Shown here: positions 9,620 through 21,700 of the stretch, one piece after another | How the letters are laid out: each line of letters starts with the position of its first letter | How positions within the stretch are numbered: position 1 is the stretch's first letter | Origin: Siphonodentalium dalli | Taxonomy: Eukaryota; Mollusca; Scaphopoda; Gadilida; Siphonodentaliidae | NCBI GenBank assembly: GCA_032622095.1 | Contig: CP136064.1 | Location: forward strand, 253,646,484 to 253,710,483 | Length of the DNA stretch: 64,000 bases | Direction of reading: 5' to 3' | Made by a program: the position numbers and the translations under genes | The notes under the pieces: model-generated | What the model saw: only the letters and a program-made list of their open reading frames with translations | What the model was told of the DNA's origin: nothing | Databases searched by the model: none

Positions 9620-12160
9620 GTCTGGGTAATTAACTGTCTGTCTGGGTAATTAATTGTCTGTCTGGTTAATTAATTGTCTGTCTGGGTTATTAAGTGTCTG
9701 TCTGGGTTATTAATTGTCTGCCCGTGTAACTAATAGTCTGCCTGGGTTATTAATTGTCTGTCTGTGTAATTAATTGTCTGTCTGGGTAAGTAACTGTCTG
9801 TCCGGGTAATTGTCTGTCTGTAATTAATTGTCTGTCTGGCTTATTAATTGTCTGTCTGGGTTATTAATTGTCTGTCTGTGTTATTAATTGTCTGTCTGGG
9901 TTATTAATTGTCTGTCTGGGTTATTAATTGTCTGTCCGGGTAATTAATTGTCTGTCTGGGTTATTAATTGTCTGTCTGGGTAATTGTCTGTCTGGGTAAT
10001 CAATTGTCTGTCTGGGTAATCAATTGTCTGCCCGGGTTATTAATTGTCTGTCTGGGTTATTAATTGTCTGTCTGGGTTATTAATTGTCTGTCTGTGTTAC
10101 TAATTGTCTGTCTGGGTTATTAATTGTCTGTCTGTGTTATTAATTGTCTGTCTGGGTAATTAATTGTCTGTCTGGGTAATTAATTGTCTGTCTGGGTTAT
10201 TAATTGTCTGTCTGGGTTATTAATTGTCTGTCTGTGTTATTAATTGTCTGTCTGTGTTACTAATTGTCTGTCTGGGTTATTAATTGTCTGTCTGGGTTAT
10301 TAATTGTCTGTCTGTGTTATTAATTGTCTGTCTGGGTAATTGTCTGTCTGGGTTATTAATTGTCTGTCTGACTTATTAATTGTCTGTCTGGGTTATTTAT
10401 TGTCTGTCCGGGTAATTAATTGTCTGTCTGGGTAATTAATTGTCTGTCTGGGTTATTAATTGTCTGTCTGGGTTATTAATTGTCTGTCTGTGTTACTAAT
10501 TGTCTGTCTGGGTTATTAATTGTCTGTCTGTGTTATTAATTGTCTGTCTGGGTTATTAATTGTCTGTCTGTGTTATTAATTGTCTGTCCGGGTAAATAAT
10601 TGTCTGTCTGGGTAATTAATTGTCTGTCTGGGTTATTAATTGTCTGTCTGGGTTATTAATTGTCTGTCTGTGTTACTAATTGTCTGTCTGGGTTATTAAT
10701 TGTCTGTCTGTGTTATTAATTGTCTGTCTGGGTTATTAATTGTCTGTCTGGGTTATTAATTGTCTGTCCGGGTAATTAATTGTCTGTCTGGGTTATTAAT
10801 TGTCTGTCCGGGTAATTGTCTGTCTGTGTAATTATTAGTCTGTCTGGCTTATTAATTGTCTGTCTGGGTTATTAATTGTCTGTCTGGGTTATTAATTGTC
10901 TGTCTGTGTTATTAATTGTCTGTCTAGGTTATTAATTGTCTGTCTGTGTTATTAATTGTCTGTCTGGGTTATTAATTGTCTGTCCGGGTAATTAATTGTC
11001 TGTCTGGGTTATTAATTGTCTGTCTGGGTAATTGTCTGTCTGGGTAATCAATTGTCTGTCTGGGTAATCAATTGTCTGCCCGGGTTATTAATTGTCTGTC
11101 TGGGTTATTAATTGTCTGTCTGGGTAATTGTCTGTCTGGGTAATCAATTGTCTGTCTGGGTAATCAATTGTCTGCCCGGGTTATTAATTGTCTGTCTGTG
11201 TTATTAATTGTCTGTCTGTGTTATTAATTGTCTGTCCGGGTAATTAATTGTCTGTCCGGGTAATTAATAGTCTGTCTGGGTTATTAATTGTCTGTCTGGG
11301 TTATCAATTGTCTGTCTGTGTTATTAATTGTCTGTCTGGGTTATTAATTGTCTGTCTGGGTTATTAATTGTCTGTCTGGGTTATTAATTGTCTGTCTGGG
11401 TTATTAATTGTCTGTCTGGGTTATTAATTGTCTGTCTGGGTTATTAATTGTCTGTCTGCGTAATTGTCTGTCTGGGTAATTAATTGTCAGTCTGGGTTAT
11501 TAATTGTCTGTCTGGGTTATTAATTGTCTGTCTGGGTAATTGTCTGTCTGGGTAATCAATTGTCTCTCTGGGTAATCAATTGTCTGCCCGGGTTATTAAT
11601 TGTCTGTCTGTGTTATTAATTGTCTGTCCGGGTAATTAATTGTCTGTCTGGGTAATTAATTGTCTGTCTGGGTTATCAATTGTCTGTCTGTGTTATTAAT
11701 TGTCTGTCTGGGTTATTAATTGTCTGTCTGGGTAATTAATTGTCTGTCTGGGTTATTAATTGTCTGTCTGGGTAATTAATTGTCTGTCTGGGTAATTGTC
11801 TGTCTGGGTAATCAATTGTCTGTCTGGGTAATCAATTGTCTGCCCGGGTTATTAATTGTCTGTCTGTGTTATTAATTGTCTGTCCGGGTAATTAATTGTC
11901 TGTCTGGGTAATTAATTGTCTGTCTGGGTTATCAATTGTCTGTCTGTGTTATTAATTGTCTGTCTGGGTTATTAATTGTCTGTCTGGGTTATTAATTGTC
12001 TGTCTGGGTAATTGTCTGTCTGGGTAATCAATTGTCTGTCTGGGTAATCAATTGTCTGCCCGGGTTATTAATTGTCTGTCTGTGTTATTAATTGTCTGTC
12101 CGGGTAATTAATTGTCTGTCTGGGTAATTGTCTGTCTGGGTAATTAATTGTCTGTCTGGG

Positions 12161-15100
12161 TAATTAACTGTCTGGGTTATTAATTGTCTGTCTGGGTAAT
12201 TGTCTGTCTGGGTAATCAATTGTCTGCCCGGGTTATTAATTGTCTGTCTGGGTCATTTATTGTCTGTCTGGGTAATTAATTCTCTGACTGGGTTATTAAT
12301 TGTCTGTCTGGGTTATTAATTGTCTGTCTGGGTTATTGATTGTCTGCCTGTGTAACTAATAGTTTGTCTGGGTAATTAATTGTCTGTCCGGGTAATTAAT
12401 TGTCTGTCTGTGTAATTCATTGTCTGTCAGGGTAGTTAATTGTCTGTCTGTGTAATTAATTGTCTGTCTGGATAATTAATTGTCTGTCTGGGTTATTAAT
12501 TGTCTGTCTGGGTTATTGAGTGTCTGCCTGTGTAACCAATAGTCTGTCTGGGTTATTAATTGTCTGTCTGTGTAATTAATAGTCTGTCTGGGTTATTAAT
12601 TGTCTGTCTGGGTAATTAATTGTATGTCTGGGTTATTAATTATATATCTGGGTTATTAATTGTTTGTCTGGGTAATTAATTGTCTGTCTGGGTAATTAAT
12701 TGTCTGTTTGGGTTATTAATTGTCTGTTTGGGTAATTAATTGTCTGTCTGGGTAATTGTCTGTCTGGGTAATTAATTGTCTGTCTGGGTAATTAATTGTC
12801 TGTTCGGGTAATTAATTGTCTGTCTGTGTAATTCATTGTCTGTCAGGGTAGTTAATTGTCTGTCTGTGTAATTAATTGTCTGTCTGTGTAATTAATTGTC
12901 TGTTTGGGTTATTAATTGTCTGTCTGGGTAATTAATTGTCTGTCTGGGTAATTGTCTGTCTGGGTAATTAATTGTCTGTCTGGGTAATTAATTGTCTATC
13001 TGGGTAATTAATTGTCTGTCCGGGTAATTCATTGTCTGTCTGTGTAATTCATTGTCTGTCAGGGTAGTTAATTGTCTGTCTGTGTAATTAATTGTCTGTC
13101 TGGATAATTAATTGTCTGTCTGGGTTATTAATTGTCTGTCTGGGTTATTAATTGTCTGCCTGTGTAACTAATAGTCTGTCTGGGTTATTAATTGTATATC
13201 TGGGTTATTAATTGTTTGTCTGGGTAATTAATTGTCTGTCTGGGTAATTAATTGTCTGTCTGTGTAATTAATTGTCTGTTTGGGTTATTAATTGTCTGTC
13301 TGGGTAATTAATTGTATGTCTGGATAATTAATTGTCTGTCTGGGTAATCAATTGTCTGTCTGTGTAATTGTCTGTCTGGGTAATTAATTGTCTGTCTGGG
13401 TTATTAATTGTCTGTCTGTGTTATTAATTGTCTGTCTGGGTTATTAATTGTCTGTCTGGGTAATTGTCTGTCTGGGTAATTAATTGTCTGTCTGGGTAAT
13501 TGTCTGTCTGGGTTATTAATTGTCTGTCTGGGTAATTGTCTGTCTGGGTAATTAATTGTCTGTCTGGGTTATTAATTGTCTGTCTGTGTTATTAATTGTC
13601 TGTCTGGGTTATTAATTGTTTGTCTGGGTTATTAATTGTCTGTCTGTGTTATTAATTGTCTGTCTGGGTTATTAATTGTCTGTCTGTGTAATTGTCTGTC
13701 TGGGTAATTAATTGTCTGTCTGGGTAATTGTCTGTCTGGGTAATTAATTGTCTGTCCGGGTAATTAATTCTCTGTCCGGGTAATAAATTGTCTGTCTGGG
13801 TAATTAATTGTCTGTCTGGGTTATCAATTGTCTGTCTGTGTTATTAATTGTCTGTCTGGGTTATTAATTGTCTGTCTGGGTAATTGTCTGTCTGGGTAAT
13901 CAATTGTCTGTCTGGGTAATCAATTGTCTGCCCGGGTTATTAATTGTCTGTCCGTGTTATTAATTGTCTGTCCGGGTAATTAATTGTCTGTCTGGGTAAT
14001 TAATTGTCTGTCTGGGTTATTAATTGTCTGTCTGTGTTATTAATTGTCTGTCTGGGTTATTAATTGTCTGTCTGGGTTATTAATTGTCTGTCTGGGTAAT
14101 TGTCTGTCTGGGTAATCAATTGTCTGTCTGGGTAATCAATTGTCTGCCCGGGTTATTAATTGTCTGTCTGTGTTATTAATTGTCTGTCCGGGTAATTAAT
14201 TGTCTGTCTTGGTAATTGTCTGTCTGGGTAATTAATTGTCTGTCTGGGTAATTAACTGTCTGGGTTATTAATTGTCTGTCTGGGTAATTGTCTGTCTGGG
14301 TAATCAATTGTCTGCCCGGGTTATTAATTGTCTGTCTGGGTTATTTATTGTCTGTCTGGGTAATTAATTCTCTGTCTGGGTTATTAATTGTCTGTCTGGG
14401 TTATTAATTGTCTGTCTGGGTTATTAATTGTCTGTGTGGGTTATTGATTGTCTGCCTGTGTAACTAATAGTCTGTCTGGGTAATTAATTGTCTGTCCGGG
14501 TAATTAATTGTCTGTCTGTGTAATTCATTGTCTGTCAGGGTAGTTAATTGTCTGTCTGTGTAATTAATTGTCTGTCTGGATAATTAATTGTCTGTCTGGG
14601 TTATTAATTGTCTGTCTGGGTTATTGATTGTCTGCCTGTGTAACTAATAGTCTGTCTGGGTTATTAATTGTCTGTCTGTGTAATTATACCCCCTTTTTTT
14701 TTTAAAGGGGGGTATACTGTTTTGCACCTGTCCGTCCGTCCGTCCGTCCGTCCGTACGTCCGTCCGATGTCTGTTCATGTCATAACTTGAACAGTAGTGC
14801 TTGGATCTCAATGAAATTAGGTATGGATGTTCACTACTATGAGGACATTAAATAGAGGTTTCCATCGTTTTGTTCGGATTTTCCATTCTAGATTTATTCA
14901 TCTTTGTTTATCTGGAAATAGTGGCTTTTTGGTCTGTCTGGTGTCTGTTCATGTCGTAACTTCAACAGTTGGGCTGGGATCTCAACCAAATTTGGTGTGG
15001 ATGTTCACAACTATGAGGACATTAAATAGAGGGTTCCATCGTTTTGTTCGGATTTTCCATTCTAGAGTTATTCATCTTCGTTTATCTTGAAATGTTGGAT

Positions 15101-18100
15101 TTTTGGTCCGTCTGGTTTCTGTTCATGTCATAACTTGAACAGTAGTGCTCGTATCGCAATGAAATTTGGTACGGATGTTGACTACTACTATGAGAGCATG
15201 CAATAGAGGGTTCCACTGTTTTGTTTTGGTTTTCCATTCTAGAGTTATTCATCTTTGTTTATCTGGAAATGTTGGCTTTTTGGTATATCTTGTGTCTGTT
15301 CATGTCGTAATTTCAACAATTGTGCTGGGATCTCAATGGAATTTGGTATGGATGTTCACTGCTATGAGGACATCAAAAAGAGGGTTCCATCGTTTTGTTT
15401 GAATATTCCATTCTAGAGTTATACATCTTTGTTCATCTGGAAATGTTGACTTTTTGGTCTGTCTGGCTGGTGTCTGTTCATGTTGTAACTTCAACAATTG
15501 TGCTGGGATCTCAATGGAATTCGGTATGGATGTTCACTGCTATGAGGATATTCAATAGGGGGTTCCATTGTTGTGCACCGCTCTTCCTGTCTAGAGTTAT
15601 TCATGTTTGTTCATCTGCAAATGTTGGCTTTTTAGTCCGTCTGGTGTCTGTTCATGTTGTAACTTCAACAATTGTGCTGGGATCTCAATGGAATTCGGTA
15701 TGGATGTTCACTGCTATGAGGACATTCAATAGGGGGTTCCATTGTTCTGTTCCGCTTTTCCATTCTAGAGTTATTCATCTTTGTTTATCAGGAAATGTTG
15801 GTTGTTTGGTCCATCCGATGTCTGTTCAGCTCATAACTTGAACAGTAATGCTCGGAACTCAATGAAATTTTGTATGGATGTTCACCACTATGAGGACATT
15901 TAATGGCACATTTAAAAGTTTGTTTGGTTTTTTGTTCTATAGTTATCTTTGTTTATATGAAAATGCTGATTTCTGGGGCCATATGTCTGAGTATAGCCAT
16001 CATAAGTTATAGATGTGCCCACACTAGGCGGTATGCCACGAGGGGGTATGCTCCGGACGACAGTCCATCTCTTGTTAATAGTCTGTCTGGGTTATTAATT
16101 GTCTGTCTGGGTAATTAATTGTATGTCTGGGTTATTAATTATATATCTGGGTTATTAATTGTTTGTCTGGGTAATTAATTGTCTGTCTGGGTAATTAATT
16201 GTCTGTCTGTGTAATTAATTGTCTGTTTGGGTTATTAATTGTCTGTCTGGGTAATTAATTGTCTGTCTGGGTAATTGTCTGTCTGGGTAATTAATTGTCT
16301 GTCTGGGTAATTAATTGTCTGTCCGGGTAATTAATTGTCTGTCTGTGTAATTCATTGTCTGTCAGGGTAGTTAATTGTCTGTCTGTGTAATTAATTGTCT
16401 GTCTGTGTAATTAATTGTCTGTTTGGGTTATTAATTGTCTGTCTGGGTAATTAATTGTCTGTCTGGGTAATTGTCTGTCTGGGTAATTAATTGTCTGTCT
16501 GGGTAATTAATTGTCTGTCCGGGTAATTAATTGTCTGTCTGTGTAATTCATTGTCTGTCAGGGTAGTTAATTGTCTGTCTGTGTAATTAATTGTCTGTCT
16601 GAATAATTAATTGTCTGTCTGGGTTATTAATTGTCTGTCTGGGTTATTAATTGTCTGCCTGTGTAACTAATAGTCTGTCTGGGTTATTAATTGTATATCT
16701 GGGTTATTAATTGTTTGTCTGGGTAATTAATTGTCTGTCTGGGTAATTAATTGTCTGTCTGTGTAATTAATTGTCTGTTTTGGTTATTAATTGTCTGTCT
16801 GGGTAATTAATTGTATGTCTGGATAATTAATTGTCTGTCTGGGTAATCAATTGTCTGTCTGTGTAATTGTCTGTCTGGGTAATTAATTGTCTGTCTGGGT
16901 TATTAATTGTCTGTCTGTGTTATTAATTGTCTGTCTGGGTTATTAATTGTCTGTCTGGGTAATTAATTGTCTGTCTGTGTAATTGTCTGTCTGGGTAATT
17001 AATTGTCTGTCTGGGTTATTAATTGTCTGTCCGGGTAATTAATTGTCTGTCTGGGTAATTAATTCTCTGTCTGGGTAATTAATTGTCTGTCTGGGTAATT
17101 AATTGTCTGTCTGGGTTATTAATTGTCTGGGTAATTAATTGTCTGTCTGGGTAATTAATTGTCTGTCTGGGTTATTAATTGTCTGTCTGGGTTATTAATT
17201 GTCTGTCTGTGTAATCAATTGTCTGTCTGGGTTATTAATTGTCTGTCTGGGAAATTAATTGACTCTCTGTGTAATTAATTGTCTGTCTGGGAAATTAATT
17301 GCCTGTCTGTGTAATTAATTGTCTGTCTGGGTTATTAATTGTCTGTCTGGGTTATTAATTGTCTGTCTGGGTAATCAATTGTCTGTCTGGGTAATTAATT
17401 GTCTGTCTGGTTAATCAATTGTCTGTGTAATTAATTGTATGTCTTGGTAATTGTCTGTCTGTAATTAATTGTCAGTCTATGTAATTAATTGTCTGTCTGG
17501 GTAATTAATTCTCTGTCTGGGTTATTAATTGTCTGTGTTATTAATTGTCTGTCTGGGTAATCAATTGTCTGTCTGTGTAATTAATTGTCTGTTTGTGTAA
17601 TTTATTGTCTGTCTGGGAAATTAATTGCCTGTCTGGGTTATTAATTGTCTGTCTGGATAATCAATTGTCTGTCTGGGTAATTAATTGTCTGTGTAATTAA
17701 TTGTCTGTCTGGGTAATTGTCTGTCTATGTAATTAATTGTCTGTCTGGTTAATCAATTGTCTGTGTAATTAATTGTCTGTCTGGGTATTTGTCTATCTAT
17801 GTAATTAATTGTCCGTCTGGGTTATTAATTGTCTGTCTGGGTAATCAATTGTCTGTCTGGGTAATTAATTGGCTGTCTGGTTAATCAATTGTCTGTCTGG
17901 GTAATTAATTGTCTGTCTTGGTAATTAATTGTCTGTCCGGGTAATTAATTGTATGTCTGTGGTAATTTAAGTATATGGAAACCAATTGTCTGTCTGGGTA
18001 ATTAATTGTCTGTCTGGGTAATTGTCTGTCCGGGTAATTAATTGTCTGTCTGGGTAATTAATTGTCTGTCTGGGTTATCAATTGTCTGTTTTGGGTAATT

Positions 18101-18756
18101 AATTGTCTGTCTGGGTAATTAATTGTCTGTCCGGGCAATTAATTGTCTGTCTGGGGTAATTTAAGTATATGGGAACCAATTGTCTGTCTGGGTAATTAAT
18201 TGTCTGTCTGGGTAATTGTCTGTCCGGGTAATTAATTGTCTGTCTGGGTAATTAATTGTCTGTGTAATTAATTGTCTGTCTGGGTAATTAGTTGTCTGTC
18301 TGTGTAATTAATTGTCTGTCTAATTAATTGTCTGTCTGTGTTACTAATTGTCTGTCTGGGTAATTCATTGTCTGTCTGGGTTACTGATTGTCTGTCTGGG
18401 TAATTAATTGTATGTCTGTGTAATTAATTGTCTGTCTGGGTTACTAATTGTCTGTGTGTAATTAATTGTCTCTCTGTGTAATCAATTGTCTGTGTGTATA
18501 ATTAATTGTATGTCTGTGTAATTAATTGTCTGTCTGGGTTACTAATTGTCTGTGTGTAATTAATTGTCTCTCTGTGTAATCAATTGTCTGTGTGTATAAT
18601 TAATTGTCTGTCTGGGTTATTAATTGTCTGTCTGGGTAATTAGTTGTCTGTCTGTGTAATTACTTGTCTGTCTGTGTAATTACTTGTCTGTCTGTGTAAT
18701 GAATTGTCTGTCTGGGTAATTAATTGTCTGTCTGGGTAATTAATTGTCTGTCTGGG
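12161..18756 (+). repeat. Higher-order repeat copy 1 (6,596 bp)
   Basis: Text from about 12,161 reappears at 18,757 with the same rare variants in the same order: AACTGTCTGGG, GGTCATTTATTG, CTCTGACTGGG, the 1,388-bp insertion, GAAATTAATTGACTCTC, TTTAAGTATATGG. The offset is 6,596 bp over most of the length. Only small indels and substitutions were noticed between copies. Within the unit there is also a ~2.1-kb sub-period (12.16 kb versus 14.25 kb). Confidence 0.88.
14687..16074 (+). mobile_element. Pearl-like element with ~175-bp tandem units (copy 1)
   Basis: It begins TACCCCC-T(10)-AAAGGGGGGTATAC, followed by a CCGT tetranucleotide tract. About seven diverged units of ~175 bp follow, each starting near TCTGTTCATGTCxTAACTT (14,767; 14,941; 15,116; 15,291; 15,470; 15,645; 15,819). 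It ends near GGGGGTATGCTCCGGAC ... CTTG. Insertion is proven by the empty-site version at about 12,565-12,600, where TGTGTAATTAATAGTCTG is continuous. Here that site is split, with TTA (or TA) repeated on both sides. The small frames inside are stop-free stretches of the repeat, not genes. Confidence 0.85.
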
Positions 18757-21700
18757 TAATTAACTGTCTGGGTTATTAATTGTCTGTCTGGGTAATTGTC
18801 TGTCTGGGTAATCAATTGTCTGCCCGGGTTATTAATTGTCTGTCTGGGTCATTTATTGTCTGTCTGGGTAATTAATTCTCTGACTGGGTTATTAATTGTC
18901 TGTCTGGGTTATTAATTGTCTGTCTGGGTTATTGATTGTCTGCCTGTGTAACTAATAGTTTGTCTGGGTAATTAATTGTCTGTCCGGGTAATTAATTGTC
19001 TGTCTGTGTAATTCATTGTCTGTCAGGGTAGTTAATTGTCTGTCTGTGTAATTAATTGTCTGTCTGGATAATTAATTGTCTGTCTGGGTTATTAATTGTC
19101 TGTCTGGGTTATTGAGTGTCTGCCTGTGTAACCAATAGTCTGTCTGGGTTATTAATTGTCTGTCTGTGTAATTAATAGTCTGTCTGGGTTATTAATTGTC
19201 TGTCTGGGTAATTAATTGTATGTCTGGGTTATTAATTATATATCTGGGTTATTAATTGTTTGTCTGGGTAATTAATTGTCTGTCTGGGTAATTAATTGTC
19301 TGTTTGGGTTATTAATTGTCTGTTTGGGTAATTAATTGTCTGTCTGGGTAATTGTCTGTCTGGGTAATTAATTGTCTGTCTGGGTAATTAATTGTCTGTT
19401 CGGGTAATTAATTGTCTGTCTGTGTAATTCATTGTCTGTCAGGGTAGTTAATTGTCTGTCTGTGTAATTAATTGTCTGTCTGTGTAATTAATTGTCTGTT
19501 TGGGTTATTAATTGTCTGTCTGGGTAATTAATTGTCTGTCTGGGTAATTGTCTGTCTGGGTAATTAATTGTCTGTCTGGGTAATTAATTGTCTATCTGGG
19601 TAATTAATTGTCTGTCCGGGTAATTAATTGTCTGTCTGTGTAATTCATTGTCTGTCAGGGTAGTTAATTGTCTGTCTGTGTAATTAATTGTCTGTCTGGA
19701 TAATTAATTGTCTGTCTGGGTTATTAATTGTCTGTCTGGGTTATTAATTGTCTGCCTGTGTAACTAATAGTCTGTCTGGGTTATTAATTGTATATCTGGG
19801 TTATTAATTGTTTGTCTGGGTAATTAATTGTCTGTCTGGGTAATTAATTGTCTGTCTGTGTAATTAATTGTCTGTTTGGGTTATTAATTGTCTGTCTGGG
19901 TAATTAATTGTATGTCTGGATAATTAATTGTCTGTCTGGGTAATCAATTGTCTGTCTGTGTAATTGTCTGTCTGGGTAATTAATTGTCTGTCTGGGTTAT
20001 TAATTGTCTGTCTGTGTTATTAATTGTCTGTCTGGGTTATTAATTGTCTGTCTGGGTAATTGTCTGTCTGGGTAATTAATTGTCTGTCTGGGTAATTGTC
20101 TGTCTGGGTTATTAATTGTCTGTCTGGGTAATTGTCTGTCTGGGTAATTAATTGTCTGTCTGGGTTATTAATTGTCTGTCTGTGTTATTAATTGTCTGTC
20201 TGGGTTATTAATTGTTTGTCTGGGTTATTAATTGTCTGTCTGTGTTATTAATTGTCTGTCTGGGTTATTAATTGTCTGTCTGTGTAATTGTCTGTCTGGG
20301 TAATTAATTGTCTGTCTGGGTAATTGTCTGTCTGGGTAATTAATTGTCTGTCCGGGTAATTAATTCTCTGTCCGGGTAATAAATTGTCTGTCTGGGTAAT
20401 TAATTGTCTGTCTGGGTTATCAATTGTCTGTCTGTGTTATTAATTGTCTGTCTGGGTTATTAATTGTCTGTCTGGGTAATTGTCTGTCTGGGTAATCAAT
20501 TGTCTGTCTGGGTAATCAATTGTCTGCCCGGGTTATTAATTGTCTGTCCGTGTTATTAATTGTCTGTCCGGGTAATTAATTGTCTGTCTGGGTAATTAAT
20601 TGTCTGTCTGGGTTATTAATTGTCTGTCTGTGTTATTAATTGTCTGTCTGGGTTATTAATTGTCTGTCTGGGTTATTAATTGTCTGTCTGGGTAATTGTC
20701 TGTCTGGGTAATCAATTGTCTGTCTGGGTAATCAATTGTCTGCCCGGGTTATTAATTGTCTGTCTGTGTTATTAATTGTCTGTCCGGGTAATTAATTGTC
20801 TGTCTTGGTAATTGTCTGTCTGGGTAATTAATTGTCTGTCTGGGTAATTAACTGTCTGGGTTATTAATTGTCTGTCTGGGTAATTGTCTGTCTGGGTAAT
20901 CAATTGTCTGCCCGGGTTATTAATTGTCTGTCTGGGTTATTTATTGTCTGTCTGGGTAATTAATTCTCTGTCTGGGTTATTAATTGTCTGTCTGGGTTAT
21001 TAATTGTCTGTCTGGGTTATTAATTGTCTGTGTGGGTTATTGATTGTCTGCCTGTGTAACTAATAGTCTGTCTGGGTAATTAATTGTCTGTCCGGGTAAT
21101 TAATTGTCTGTCTGTGTAATTCATTGTCTGTCAGGGTAGTTAATTGTCTGTCTGTGTAATTAATTGTCTGTCTGGATAATTAATTGTCTGTCTGGGTTAT
21201 TAATTGTCTGTCTGGGTTATTGATTGTCTGCCTGTGTAACTAATAGTCTGTCTGGGTTATTAATTGTCTGTCTGTGTAATTATACCCCCTTTTTTTTTTA
21301 AAGGGGGGTATACTGTTTTGCACCTGTCCGTCCGTCCGTCCGTCCGTCCGTACGTCCGTCCGATGTCTGTTCATGTCATAACTTGAACAGTAGTGCTTGG
21401 ATCTCAATGAAATTAGGTATGGATGTTCACTACTATGAGGACATTAAATAGAGGTTTCCATCGTTTTGTTCGGATTTTCCATTCTAGATTTATTCATCTT
21501 TGTTTATCTGGAAATAGTGGCTTTTTGGTCTGTCTGGTGTCTGTTCATGTCGTAACTTCAACAGTTGGGCTGGGATCTCAACCAAATTTGGTGTGGATGT
21601 TCACAACTATGAGGACATTAAATAGAGGGTTCCATCGTTTTGTTCGGATTTTCCATTCTAGAGTTATTCATCTTCGTTTATCTTGAAATGTTGGATTTTT

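Noticed and set aside
14827-15841. Small protein genes of 71-148 aa in the 175-bp repeat element (and copies at 21,423-22,437)
   Set aside because: The frames repeat the same phrase because the DNA is tandemly repeated; they are open by chance, with no start or splice context.
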